From Sanguibacter gelidistatuariae (GTDB lineage Bacteria > Actinomycetota > Actinomycetes > Actinomycetales > Cellulomonadaceae), in contig NZ_FMYH01000001.1 in NCBI RefSeq assembly GCF_900096585.1, positions 1 through 64,000 on the forward strand: DNA of 64,000 nucleotides, read 5' to 3'. The position numbers were made by a program, and so were the translations under genes. Below are positions 34,913 to 43,485 of this stretch, one piece after another. How positions within the stretch are numbered: the stretch's first letter is position 1; each line of letters starts with the position of its first letter. The notes beneath the pieces are model-generated. The model had not been told where the DNA came from, made no database searches, and saw nothing but the letters and a program-made list of their open reading frames with translations.

Positions 34913-35413
34913 TCAGGCCCGGTGCTCGGTGAAGAAGTCGACAAGCTGGGCGGCGCACTCGGCCTCGCGGACACCGCCGAGGACTTCGACGCGGTGGTTC
35001 ATCCGGCGGTCGCGCACGATGTCCCACACCGACCCGGTCGCCCCGGCCTTGGCGTCCCAGGCCCCCAGGACCAGGCGCGGCACCCGGGCGAGCAAGATCG
35101 CACCGGCGCACATCGCGCACGGTTCGAGGGTAACCACGAGCGTGCAACCCGCCAGGCGCCACTCCCCCACGGCCTCGGCGGCCTGGCGCAGCGCGAGCAC
35201 CTCGGCGTGGGCCGTGGGGTCCCCGGTTGCCTCGCGGGCGTTGTGCCCACGGCCGATGACCGCGCCGTCCGGCCCGACGACGATCGCACCCACCGGGACG
35301 TCCCCGGTCTCGAGCGCGAGGGCGGCCTCGGCGAGGGCCAACCCCATGAGCGCCTCGAGGTCGGCGCGGGCCAGGACGGGTGAGGTGGGCTGCTGCTCTG
35401 TCGGCTCTGGCAC
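34913..35413 (-). CDS. tadA: tRNA adenosine(34) deaminase
   Basis: Deaminates A34 to inosine in tRNA-Arg(ACG), needed to read CGN codons. The 166-residue protein has the deaminase zinc site: DPTAHAEVLALR with the His and catalytic Glu of HAE, and TLEPCAMCAGAIL with the two Cys of PCxxC. The GTG start has a leaderless TAGGCT box 6 nt upstream (35420-35425). It is divergent from upp with a 94-bp gap. A generic cytidine/deoxycytidylate deaminase is a less likely alternative. Confidence 0.93.
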   Translation of the reverse strand: MPEPTEQQPTSPVLARADLEALMGLALAEAALALETGDVPVGAIVVGPDGAVIGRGHNAREATGDPTAHAEVLALRQAAEAVGEWRLAGCTLVVTLEPCAMCAGAILLARVPRLVLGAWDAKAGATGSVWDIVRDRRMNHRVEVLGGVREAECAAQLVDFFTEHRA

Positions 35414-35507
35414 GGCTCGAGCCTATCGCCCGCCCCGGCCGGCGGACCGGCGCAGGTCCCGCGCCGGTCCTGCAAGCTGCCCGGCCCGGAGACGGTAAGT
35501 TGGGGGC

Positions 35508-36146
35508 ATGCGCCTGCACGTCATCGACCACCCGCTGGTCGCCCACAAGCTCACCGTCCTGCGAAACCAGGAGACGGCGTCTCCGACGTTCCGGCTGCTG
35601 GTCGACGAACTCGTCACGCTCCTCGCCTACGAGGCGACCCGTGAGGTGCGCACCGAGCCACATATGATCACGACGCCCGTGACGACCACGGTCGGCACCC
35701 GGATCGCGGACCCGCGTCCGCTCGTCGTGCCGATCCTGCGCGCCGGGCTGGGCATGCTCGACGGCATGACCCGCCTGCTCCCCACGGCCGAGGTCGGCTT
35801 CCTGGGCATGCAGCGCGACGAGCAGACCTTCGAGGCGGTCACGTACGCGAACCGCCTTCCCGATGACCTGACCGGTCGGCAGTGCTTCCTGCTCGACCCG
35901 ATGCTCGCGACCGGCGGCACGCTCATCGCCGCGATCAACTTCCTCTTCGACCGCGGCGCCCGTGACGTGACCGCCGTGTGCCTGCTCGCGGCCCCCGAAG
36001 GCCTGGATATCCTCGACAAGGCGATCGGCGACCGCGTCGACGTCAAGGTCGTGGTCGCGGCCGTCGACGAGCGCCTCGACGAGAACGGCTACATCGTGCC
36101 CGGGCTGGGCGACGCCGGCGACCGGTTGTACGGCGTCGTCGACTAG
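35508..36146 (+). CDS. upp: Uracil phosphoribosyltransferase
   Basis: Salvages uracil by joining it to PRPP to give UMP. The 212-residue protein has full UPRTase landmarks: [19 protein letters not shown] at the start, [13 protein letters not shown], the PRPP loop [15 protein letters not shown] and the uracil-binding C-terminus [22 protein letters not shown] box at 35496-35501 ends 6 nt before the ATG, and GGGGG lies between, so leaderless or led initiation is possible. It cooperates with the uracil permease at 26286. A perfect 28-bp palindrome follows the stop. Confidence 0.97.
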   Translation: MRLHVIDHPLVAHKLTVLRNQETASPTFRLLVDELVTLLAYEATREVRTEPHMITTPVTTTVGTRIADPRPLVVPILRAGLGMLDGMTRLLPTAEVGFLGMQRDEQTFEAVTYANRLPDDLTGRQCFLLDPMLATGGTLIAAINFLFDRGARDVTAVCLLAAPEGLDILDKAIGDRVDVKVVVAAVDERLDENGYIVPGLGDAGDRLYGVVD

Positions 36147-36162
36147 CTCGACCAGCCCGGAT

Positions 36163-36190
36163 GCCATCGGTCGCCTAGGCGACCGATGGC
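36163..36190. terminator. Perfect 28-bp palindrome after upp
   Basis: GCCATCGGTCGCC and its exact complement meet with almost no loop (centre CTAG) 17 nt after the upp stop. There is no U-run. It may be a terminator, a cruciform-prone site or a dyad bound by a protein. Confidence 0.55.
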
Positions 36191-36219
36191 CACCATATGA
36201 GACTTTCGGTGTCATCTCT

Positions 36220-36239
36220 AGGTGATCGGGAGATCACCT
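36220..36239. promoter_or_regulatory. Dyad AGGTGATC-GGGA-GATCACCT before the Cys leader
   Basis: A perfect 8-bp inverted repeat with a 4-bp spacer sits 14 nt upstream of the leader peptide ATG, where the -10/-35 region should be. That position suits a repressor operator. The winged-helix regulator downstream is a candidate to bind it. Confidence 0.5.
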
Positions 36240-36253
36240 GCCACTCTTCCACT

Positions 36254-36337
36254 ATGAACAGCCCACGCTTGACTGACGCCGCCGCCTCGGTGCGCCTCGT
36301 CATGTCCGCGTGCGGCCGTGCGTGTTGTCGGTTCTGA
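36254..36337 (+). CDS. Cys-rich leader peptide upstream of winged-helix regulator
   Basis: A 27-residue ORF begins MNSPRLTDAAASVRL and ends VMSACGRACCRF, with three Cys in the last eight residues. It ends 59 nt before the regulator gene. The arrangement parallels the Cys/Met leader of metQNI. A CACTCT box 6 nt upstream of the ATG is a weak candidate -10. Cysteine-dependent attenuation is inferred from mycobacterial precedents; the downstream regulator would then respond to sulfur status. Confidence 0.6.
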   Translation: MNSPRLTDAAASVRLVMSACGRACCRF

Positions 36338-36396
36338 CCACTCAGACCAGACCGACCTGTCCCGTACCCGGGACCCACGCATACCCGGAGAGTGCC

Positions 36397-37086
36397 ATGA
36401 CGGCCCCCATTGATGTTTCAGCGCCGACCCGTTCCCAGCCCGGATTCCTGCTCTGGGTCGGGGTGAACCCTGCAGACCGCCGGCGTCACGCCGCCGAGAT
36501 CATCGAGCTCGCCGAAACGCTGGGCGAGCTCGCCCGCGAGCTCCTGCCCACGGCCGAGACGTTCACCGCCCTGTCCCTGGGCGAGTCCGGCCCCCAGACC
36601 CCGCGCACAGAGGACCTCGGAGCGCTGCGCCAGCGGCTCACCGCGCTCGAGGTGATCGCCCACACACCGCTGTGGTCCGAGGCGGGTGTGTTCGACTCCG
36701 CAGCGAGTCCGGCCGACGGCGCACCCGGCCCCGCGGACCAGGCGGTGCCGTTGTTCGAGATCGACCTGTCCCCCCGGGTCCGGATCGACCTCCCGGCCCG
36801 TCGGGTCGTGGCCGACGGTGCAGAGCAGCGGCTCACGTACAAGGAGTTCGAGCTGCTGTCCCACCTCGTCACGTCGGCGGGGCGCGTCGTCTCGCGCTCG
36901 GAGCTGCTGCTGTCCGTGTGGCGCTCGGAGAGCGTGGACTCCGCGTCCCGGACCATCGACGTCCACGTGCGCCGGCTGCGCGAGAAGCTCGGCCTGCAGA
37001 ACCAGATCATCACCGTCCGTGGTGCTGGCTACCGCTTCGCCCGGAGCGAGTACGTCGAGGTCATCGAGGCCGCGCAGGCCGGGTGA
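36397..37086 (+). CDS. Winged-helix (OmpR/PhoB-type DNA-binding domain) regulator without receiver
   Basis: A 229-residue regulator. The C-terminal about 100 residues form an OmpR-type winged helix: RLTYKEFELLSHLVTSAGRV, then SRSELLLSVW, and the recognition part SASRTIDVHVRRLREKLGL ending ITVRGAGYRF. The N-terminal about 130 residues are not a phospho-receiver: no Asp pocket is visible and the segment is largely helical (AAEIIELAETLGELARELLP). GGAG precedes the ATG by seven bases. The Cys-rich leader upstream suggests control by cysteine, so a role in sulfur metabolism is possible. The targets are unknown. Confidence 0.85.
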   Translation: MTAPIDVSAPTRSQPGFLLWVGVNPADRRRHAAEIIELAETLGELARELLPTAETFTALSLGESGPQTPRTEDLGALRQRLTALEVIAHTPLWSEAGVFDSAASPADGAPGPADQAVPLFEIDLSPRVRIDLPARRVVADGAEQRLTYKEFELLSHLVTSAGRVVSRSELLLSVWRSESVDSASRTIDVHVRRLREKLGLQNQIITVRGAGYRFARSEYVEVIEAAQAG

Positions 37087-37141
37087 CCCGAGCCGCCGCA
37101 GTCGTCGTCAGTGAGGCCGTCGAAGGCCGTCGCACCGCCGG

Positions 37142-40100
37142 TCACCGGGTGGTGACGGTGAGGACGCCGATCACGTACTGGTCGCTCGAGGTCTCCGCAG
37201 AGACGGTGTTCTGCCCGGCCAGCACCTTCGAGGTCTCGAACTTCTTCGCGTCGACGCCGAGGGAGTTGCCGTAGCGGGCGGCCGAGCCCCAAGCTGTCGA
37301 GTTGAACGCGTCATTGGCCTGACCGAGCAGCTCCTTCGCCGGCGTCGACCCGTGCAGCACCGGACGCAGCGGCGCCGCGTTGAGCAGCAGCCGGTCCCCG
37401 GTCACCCCGCGGTCCCCCTCCCACGCGACGACGCCGAAAGTCACGTTCCCAGCCCCCTCGCCGAGGAAGCTGAAGCTCGCCTTGGAGTTGGTGGTCACCG
37501 CCATCGCCCCGTCGAGCACGGTCACCGTCCCGTTGGGCAGCGCCGCGTCCTCGTAGACCACGACGAGGGACCAACCGGCGTAGTAGGAGTCCATTCCGGC
37601 GGACTTCTGGGTGTAGTCGAGCGCGGGCAGCGCGACGTCGGCCACCGACCACTCGCCCTCGCCCTGGAGGGCGACCAGCGCGGTGACGTCCGCATAGGAC
37701 TGGTAATAGACCCGCCCGGCACTGTCGGCGACCTGGCCGAGCACCTCGCCCGTCACGGCCTCGTAGGACTTGGCTGCCGGGCCGCGCAGCTGCGCCGAGG
37801 TGAGATCCTGCGTGAACGACTCCCCGGGCTTGCGGTTCGCCGACCAGTAGAGCCCGGCGTGCTTCACGGTCGCCCCCGCCGGGATGTCCACGGTGGCTGA
37901 CGACGAGGAGGTGACGCCCCCGGCATCGTTGAGCGGCTTCATGATGTAGTGGTTGTTCTGCGCCAAACCGCCCGCAGTATCAGCTGCGAGCGAGCAGGCC
38001 GAGACGGACCCAGGCGCGCACCGCATCAACGGTGCGCCGACCTCGGTCACCGCGACCGGGCCGGGCCAGGTCCCACGGACGCCCAGCTCGGTCTGCGACG
38101 TGACGGTGAACGCGCCGTTCGCCTGCGCCGGGGCGCCGGTGACAGGATCCGTCCCGGTCACCGTGTAGCCGACGTCGCCCGAGCTCACCAGTCCGTCGAC
38201 GCTCGTCAGCGTGAGCGGCACGATCCTGGCCTTTTCCGCGGCGAGGGGGCCGATCGTGCAGGTGAGGGTGTCGTCGTCGCAGGTGGTGGGCGCGGCTGAG
38301 GTGGCGAGGCTGCCCAGGATCCCGTCTGGGAGGTCGAAGGTCACCACGACGTCCGTGAGGTCGAGAGTGGCGGTGTTGCGGACCGTCACCGGGACGGTCA
38401 CGCCCTTCCCGATCGGGACCGTGTTGATGGCGTCGACGGAGACGGCGGGCTCCGCGAGCGGCGCCTGGGGCTGGTCGAGCACTCCCGAGAGGTCCGTGCC
38501 GGGGTCTGCCGAGGCGGGCGTGGAGTGCACGGCCAGGACCCCGAAGCTGGTGGCTCCAGGGTCGATGGTCAGTGCGAGCGGCTCCCGGGCGCCCGCGGGG
38601 ACGGACAACAGGCCCGCGGACCGGAAGGTCGCGACGTCGGGCAGGGCGGCGGGGAGCGGCTCCAGGAGGGCGCCGTTGACCGTGAGGCCCGCGGCGTCCC
38701 GAGCCGTGCCGACGGCCGCGACGCGGACCGGGCCTGCGGCGGGGAGCGAGAGCAGGGGCGAGCCCGGCACCGAGGCGGAAGCTGCGTCGTCGTTCGCGCC
38801 GGAGGCAGTTGGGGCCGCAGGTAGGCCGAGGAGCATCGTCACGGTCGCCTCGGGCAGGCCGATCCGGTCGTAGATGACGGTCAGGGACCATGTGAGGTCC
38901 GCCGGCAGCGCGGCTCCGGGGACAGGTGCGACGAACCATCGACCGGGCTGGGCGTGGCCTGCAACCAGGGCGGTGACGTCCGCTGCGGCCCAGTACCCGG
39001 ACGGCCCGACACCCGTGGGTGCCAGGACCGTCCCGCGACCGGTGATCGCCTCGGAGGCGAAGTCGCCGGCGTCGGTGCGCAGCTCCACGGTGGACAGGCC
39101 AGTGGCGTCGAGGCCCTCCGCATCCCGCCCGGACCACACGAGCGTGGCCTCGCGCACCGTGGCGCCGTCGGGCAGCGCGAGGTTGAGCGGGCTGCCGATC
39201 GGGCTGGCGACGTGCGCGACCTGCAGCGGGCCCCGCAGGACGCTCGCCGCGGACAAGCCTGCGGGGGCGACGGACAGCGTGGACGGGACGGCCGCAGGTG
39301 TCGGGACCGGTGCCCGCCGGAAGCTCGTCGAGGGCGCGACCGTCCCGGTGAAAGTGGAGTCGGCATCGACCTGGACGGGCAGGATGACCGAGGCCCACCA
39401 GTCCCCGTAGACCGCCGGCCCGGCGCAGGTCAGGACGTCGAGCTCGAGGACGCAGGACCAGCCGGGCGTGCTGCCCGGCGCGGGGACGACCACGGACCCG
39501 CCGTCCGGCGTGCTCGTGTCGATCGGCGCGCGCGCCTGGGCGGGCGCGTTCGGGTCGGCTGGCGCGTTCGGGTCGACCGGCACTGCGGTGGTGCGCCAGG
39601 TCAGGCCGCTGCCAGCAGGGAGAGCCAGCTCTACCCGGGCGTCGGAGGCCGTGACCTGGCCGCCGTTCGTCACGGTCACCGCGACGTGCCCGGGCTGGCC
39701 GGCCACCAGGGCCGACACAGGGACCACGGTCGCGGACAGTCGCGCCGGGGCGGCCTGTACCGGGGAGGTGAACGGCCACGGCTCGCCGACCGGATCCCGG
39801 CCGATGAAGACCTGTGCCGCCAGGTCCGCGGTGTCGGCGTCCTCGGCGTAGAAGGTGAGCTTGAGCGTCACGTCGGCGTCCGGTGCGATCTCGTCGACCA
39901 CGCACCGCACGACGTGCGTCCCGGCGCCAGAGCCGGTGTCGGCGCAGCTCCACCCGTCCGCCGTCGTCAGCAGCAGACGCGGACCGAAGACCCCGCTGCT
40001 CACGGCGTCCTGGGGGATGAAGCGCAGGGTTTCCGGGACTGTCAGCGCCACGGCCACGTTCGTGGCGGCTGTCCCGCCCTGGTTGCTCACCGAGATCTCG

Positions 40101-41890
40101 ACCGTGTTGTCCTGACGCGCCACGAGCGTCGTTCCGGCGTCGAAGCTGACCTGGAGGTCGGCCGGAGACGCAGGTGGGTCGGTCGCGTCTGAGGGGTCGG
40201 TCGGGTCAGTCGTGTCGGTCGTGGGCTCAAGTGTTGGGGTCGGTGATGCAGCTGGGCTAGGGAGCGCGGTGGAGCCCGCCGTCGGCGAGGCAGACGGGGT
40301 CGCCCCTGGTGCTGCGGCGGTCACCGACGTACCTCCAGCCGTCGACGGCGCGCCGCCGGCGTCGGCCGAGCGGGCGGGGTCCGGGACGAGGGTGTTCGCC
40401 GGGTCGGCGGGGTCGGCCGACGGGACCTGGGTTGGAGGCTGCTGGTCGGGGACAGCGTCGGCGCCGTGCGCAGCGCCGCCCGAGGTTGCGGCGTCGTTCG
40501 GAGGCTCGACCGCCTCATCCGACCCGGAGAAGACCCCGAGCGCGGCCGAGATCGCTACCGCGGCACCCACGACGACGACCGCGGCGGCTCCGACGAGCAG
40601 AGCCGGGAGGCCCGCCAGCGCAGCGCCGATCCCCGACGCCGCAGTGCCAGACGCCGCTGCTCCTGACGCCGCCGTACCAGCCACGGAGGCGCTGGCCCCA
40701 GTTCCGTGCACGCCCACGCCAGCGCCAGTCGCGGCAGGACCGGTCGTGGCCCCACCGGTCGTGGCAGTGGCAGGCGTGGCAGTGGCGGGCGTGGCAGCCC
40801 CGGAGGCCCCCGGTCCGGCCGTGGCCCCGGTTCCCGCAGCGGAGGCCGTGCCAGCGGCACTGATCCCCGCGACGACACCGGCCCCGGCGACTGCGCTCAC
40901 ACCTGCGACGGACAAGACCCCGGCGACTGCGCTGCCCCCCGCAGCTCCTGATGCGCCGACGGACAGACCGGAGCCTCCCCCGGCGGTCACCCCAGACGCG
41001 GTCCCCCCGGCGGTCGTCCCACCAGCTCCAGCAGAGGTTCCGGCGCCCGCGGTCGAGGCGGTCGCCACGGCGGTCCCCCACAGCGGGAGCCCCCCACGGA
41101 TGACGGCCATGCCAGCGAGACCGAGCACAAGCGGAGCGATGACGCCGCGCATACCGTGCGAGACGTCCGCGAGCTCGACGAGCAACCCCCGGCACTCCCC
41201 GCAGGACTCGAGGTGGGCATTGACGAGAGCCATGTCGCGCTTGGACAACGCCTCGCGCACGTAACCGGCCAGCAGCGAGTTGGTCCTCGCGCAATCCTCG
41301 GTGGGCGCAGACGTCAGGTGCTGCTGCAGATACTGCTGACGCAGGCCCTCTCGGGCGCGATACGTCAGTGCCGCGGCGCTGTTGGCAGTGAGCCCCAGGC
41401 TCGAGGCGAACTCGGCCGGGGTGAGACCCTCAACCTCGGAATACCACAGCGCCGCCTGCCAGCGCTCGGGGAGCGCCCGGTAGGCCCGGGCCACGGTCGA
41501 CCGCTCGAATCCCTCGAGGGCGGGTTCCTCGCTCGAGGCGGACGGGCCGAAGACGGACTCGAATCCTGCGTCGTCGGTCGGTTGCATCCGGCGGCTCTGG
41601 TTGACGGCCACGTAGGCGAGGCGGCGCACGACCGTGAAGAGATAGGCGCGGAAGGCCGTGTCCGGTCCGCCCCCGCCAGACAGGATGGTCAGCACCTTGG
41701 TGAACGCGTCGGCGACCACGTCGTCCGCTCCGGCGGAGGACGGCATGTACTGGCGCGCAACCGTGCGCGCCGCGCCCGCGTGCCGCTCGTACAGTGCGCC
41801 GAAGGCGGCCGTCGCTCCCTTGCGAACAGCCGAGATCAGCTCCGTGTCAGAGGATGCTGCGTCCCACACAGAAATCTGTTCTTGGGTCAC
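37142..41890 (-). CDS. ECF sigma factor fused to zinc-finger anti-sigma, membrane and DUF11-type extracellular domains
   Basis: A giant protein of about 1,580 residues. The N-terminal about 190 residues are an ECF sigma factor (AFGALYERHAGAARTVARQY in region 2; RALPERWQAALWYSEVEGL and AREGL in region 4). A zinc-finger anti-sigma-like motif H-x3-C-x2-C follows (NAHLESCGECRG). Two hydrophobic stretches flank an Ala/Gly/Thr-rich stretch of about 160 residues. A Ser/Pro/Thr linker and extracellular DUF11-type beta domains come next, with two copies of a module ending in AGWSLVVVYED/TWSLTVIYDR. The start is uncertain: GTG 41890 has GGGGTGA; ATGs at 41902, 41929 and 41941 are in frame. The stimulus is unknown. 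Confidence 0.85.
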   Translation of the reverse strand: MTQEQISVWDAASSDTELISAVRKGATAAFGALYERHAGAARTVARQYMPSSAGADDVVADAFTKVLTILSGGGGPDTAFRAYLFTVVRRLAYVAVNQSRRMQPTDDAGFESVFGPSASSEEPALEGFERSTVARAYRALPERWQAALWYSEVEGLTPAEFASSLGLTANSAAALTYRAREGLRQQYLQQHLTSAPTEDCARTNSLLAGYVREALSKRDMALVNAHLESCGECRGLLVELADVSHGMRGVIAPLVLGLAGMAVIRGGLPLWGTAVATASTAGAGTSAGAGGTTAGGTASGVTAGGGSGLSVGASGAAGGSAVAGVLSVAGVSAVAGAGVVAGISAAGTASAAGTGATAGPGASGAATPATATPATATTGGATTGPAATGAGVGVHGTGASASVAGTAASGAAASGTAASGIGAALAGLPALLVGAAAVVVVGAAVAISAALGVFSGSDEAVEPPNDAATSGGAAHGADAVPDQQPPTQVPSADPADPANTLVPDPARSADAGGAPSTAGGTSVTAAAPGATPSASPTAGSTALPSPAASPTPTLEPTTDTTDPTDPSDATDPPASPADLQVSFDAGTTLVARQDNTVEISVSNQGGTAATNVAVALTVPETLRFIPQDAVSSGVFGPRLLLTTADGWSCADTGSGAGTHVVRCVVDEIAPDADVTLKLTFYAEDADTADLAAQVFIGRDPVGEPWPFTSPVQAAPARLSATVVPVSALVAGQPGHVAVTVTNGGQVTASDARVELALPAGSGLTWRTTAVPVDPNAPADPNAPAQARAPIDTSTPDGGSVVVPAPGSTPGWSCVLELDVLTCAGPAVYGDWWASVILPVQVDADSTFTGTVAPSTSFRRAPVPTPAAVPSTLSVAPAGLSAASVLRGPLQVAHVASPIGSPLNLALPDGATVREATLVWSGRDAEGLDATGLSTVELRTDAGDFASEAITGRGTVLAPTGVGPSGYWAAADVTALVAGHAQPGRWFVAPVPGAALPADLTWSLTVIYDRIGLPEATVTMLLGLPAAPTASGANDDAASASVPGSPLLSLPAAGPVRVAAVGTARDAAGLTVNGALLEPLPAALPDVATFRSAGLLSVPAGAREPLALTIDPGATSFGVLAVHSTPASADPGTDLSGVLDQPQAPLAEPAVSVDAINTVPIGKGVTVPVTVRNTATLDLTDVVVTFDLPDGILGSLATSAAPTTCDDDTLTCTIGPLAAEKARIVPLTLTSVDGLVSSGDVGYTVTGTDPVTGAPAQANGAFTVTSQTELGVRGTWPGPVAVTEVGAPLMRCAPGSVSACSLAADTAGGLAQNNHYIMKPLNDAGGVTSSSSATVDIPAGATVKHAGLYWSANRKPGESFTQDLTSAQLRGPAAKSYEAVTGEVLGQVADSAGRVYYQSYADVTALVALQGEGEWSVADVALPALDYTQKSAGMDSYYAGWSLVVVYEDAALPNGTVTVLDGAMAVTTNSKASFSFLGEGAGNVTFGVVAWEGDRGVTGDRLLLNAAPLRPVLHGSTPAKELLGQANDAFNSTAWGSAARYGNSLGVDAKKFETSKVLAGQNTVSAETSSDQYVIGVLTVTTR

Positions 41891-42061
41891 TTCACCCCCC
41901 ATTCGACGCTCATGGATGCCCACAGGCATCTTGCCTGACATAAGCCAACACGTCTATGGCTGCCGGAAGCCTCCGCGACCGGCCGAGATGGCCCAGCTAG
42001 CCCCGAGGATATGTCCAATTCTGGAGATTGAGAAAAACTGGTGTGCAGATCAGCGTCATAA

Positions 42062-42859
42062 ATGCCGCCCGACGGTGTCTCTCTTGACGTGAACATCCTC
42101 GTGACGGGTGCCCTGCCACCCCAAGAAGCCCTGCGCAAGCAGTGGCGGTCCGCGAGCCTCGCTTCCACCTGGCTGCACGCCGACGACTGGTACCACCCCT
42201 CGGTCGACGCATTGTTGGAAGCGCTCTCACTCGGCTCGTCCGCCGAGTCCGCGTGCGAAGGCCTTGGATTCGCCCGCGCCGACGCGGGGTGCGGCATCGG
42301 GGAGGCGATCGACGACCTCACCTGCCTCTTCAGCACGCTCAACCGCCCCACCCCGGTGGCTGCGGTCCGCGCGCTGACCATCGGCTGGGTCGACCGGGAG
42401 ATGATTTCACCGCCCTCGATGAGTTGCGTCGACGCGGGCTCAGGCCTGCACACCCTCGAGTACTTCACGATCCGGCTGCTAGAGGTGTACGGCACGCTCA
42501 ACCACGGAGATCATGCCTCCCACGAGAACCATCTGCTGCTCTTCGTCGACGTCGGGCTGGAGAACCTCTCCCTGTGCGACCGCGTGGGCCGCTCGGCCGG
42601 GATGGGCCACACCCTGATCAACGCCTTCGGGGCGGGGCACCCGATCGCAGTCCTCGGCGGAGGCTCCTATGTGTCCCTGATCGAGCCCTCGAGGGGGACG
42701 GCCCCCTCCGAACGCGCACTAGCAAAGAACATCGAACAGTCCGCCCACGATCTGGGAATCTCCGAATTCCTCCGGCGCCCCCCACGCGTGTGGTGCGAAC
42801 CTCTTCCCGAAACCCACGAGGAAGCGACGGCCCTTCTTCTCGCGCAGCGCCGTCGATAA
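42062..42859 (+). CDS. Hypothetical protein, possibly a degenerate GGDEF-type domain
   Basis: A 265-residue soluble protein divergent from the sigma-factor fusion. A helical N-terminal half (WYHPSVDALLEALSLGSSAE) leads to a region that resembles the GGDEF fold. SGLHTLEYFTIRLLEVYGTL aligns with the usual TGLxNRRxFxxRL start, LLLFVDVG with the Mg-binding strand, and LGGGSYVSLI falls where GGDEFvvL should be. The catalytic GGDEF signature itself is replaced by GGGSY, so diguanylate cyclase activity is unlikely. The family assignment is by eye and tentative. A strong terminator follows at 42868. Confidence 0.55.
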   Translation: MPPDGVSLDVNILVTGALPPQEALRKQWRSASLASTWLHADDWYHPSVDALLEALSLGSSAESACEGLGFARADAGCGIGEAIDDLTCLFSTLNRPTPVAAVRALTIGWVDREMISPPSMSCVDAGSGLHTLEYFTIRLLEVYGTLNHGDHASHENHLLLFVDVGLENLSLCDRVGRSAGMGHTLINAFGAGHPIAVLGGGSYVSLIEPSRGTAPSERALAKNIEQSAHDLGISEFLRRPPRVWCEPLPETHEEATALLLAQRRR

Positions 42860-42867
42860 CACGCCAC

Positions 42868-42918
42868 CGACAAACAAGTGCCCCCGACCCACACTATGCG
42901 GGCCGGGGGCACTTGTTT
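42868..42918. terminator. Bidirectional terminator
   Basis: A 17-bp perfect stem, ACAAACAAGTGCCCCCG and its complement, flanked by A-rich and T-rich sides, lies between the convergent genes at 42859 and 42934 and can serve both. Confidence 0.9.
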
Positions 42919-42933
42919 GTTGCGGACGAGGCG

Positions 42934-43239
42934 TCAGCGGGCCCTATAGGTCAGGCAGTCAGCCAGCTCGTCGACAGAGGCCCCGGCTCCGATACGGACG
43001 GACGACGCTGCGCACTCCAGGGCGGCGTTGTGGACGCATTCACTGCGCTGGCAGGCGCCGACCTGAGCGATCACCTTGTCCAGCCCGCCCTTGTGAGACA
43101 ACGGGATGAAGGTCACGCACTCGGCGGACCCGGTGTGGCCAGCCACCGTCACCGCGCCGGCGTGGCATCCGTCGTGGTTGTAGCCGCAGGTCGCGACGGA
43201 GCACTCACTGACGCGAGGTAGATCGAGAAGTGCACTCAT
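42934..43239 (-). CDS. DUF1540 domain-containing protein
   Basis: A 101-residue protein with two DUF1540 units, each probably binding a metal through Cys residues: CSVATCGYNHDGCHAGAVTV near residue 14 and CQRSECVHNAALECAASSVRI near residue 62. GGAGGA three bases before the ATG at 43239 is a strong ribosome site. The function of DUF1540 is unknown; many members are small and abundant. It shares the terminator at 42868 with the convergent gene and has an AT-rich upstream region to about 43440 with no further gene. Confidence 0.85.
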   Translation of the reverse strand: MSALLDLPRVSECSVATCGYNHDGCHAGAVTVAGHTGSAECVTFIPLSHKGGLDKVIAQVGACQRSECVHNAALECAASSVRIGAGASVDELADCLTYRAR

Positions 43240-43485
43240 GGTTCCTCCAACGTTATTCGGTGCACCCAGTCCTCCGGCGTGCCGTGACATCCACCGTAAA
43301 CCTGACAATGAATTCTTGCCTAGCAAGCAAGGACTAACTAACTCCCGTATTTATGCCAGACCTAAGGGCAGTACATTGTTGCGTATTCACGTTCTCCCCG
43401 GTCAGGGAGGTTCCGTGCCCGCCGGGAGATCAGGGTGGTCGCTGACATGGGTGCGCAGGAGTCCCTCGAGGGCTACCGTGAGGCT

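Noticed and set aside
36175-36378. Minus-strand ORF containing Trp-Trp between upp and the winged-helix gene
   Set aside because: It is opposite the Cys-rich leader and has no downstream biosynthetic gene on its strand.
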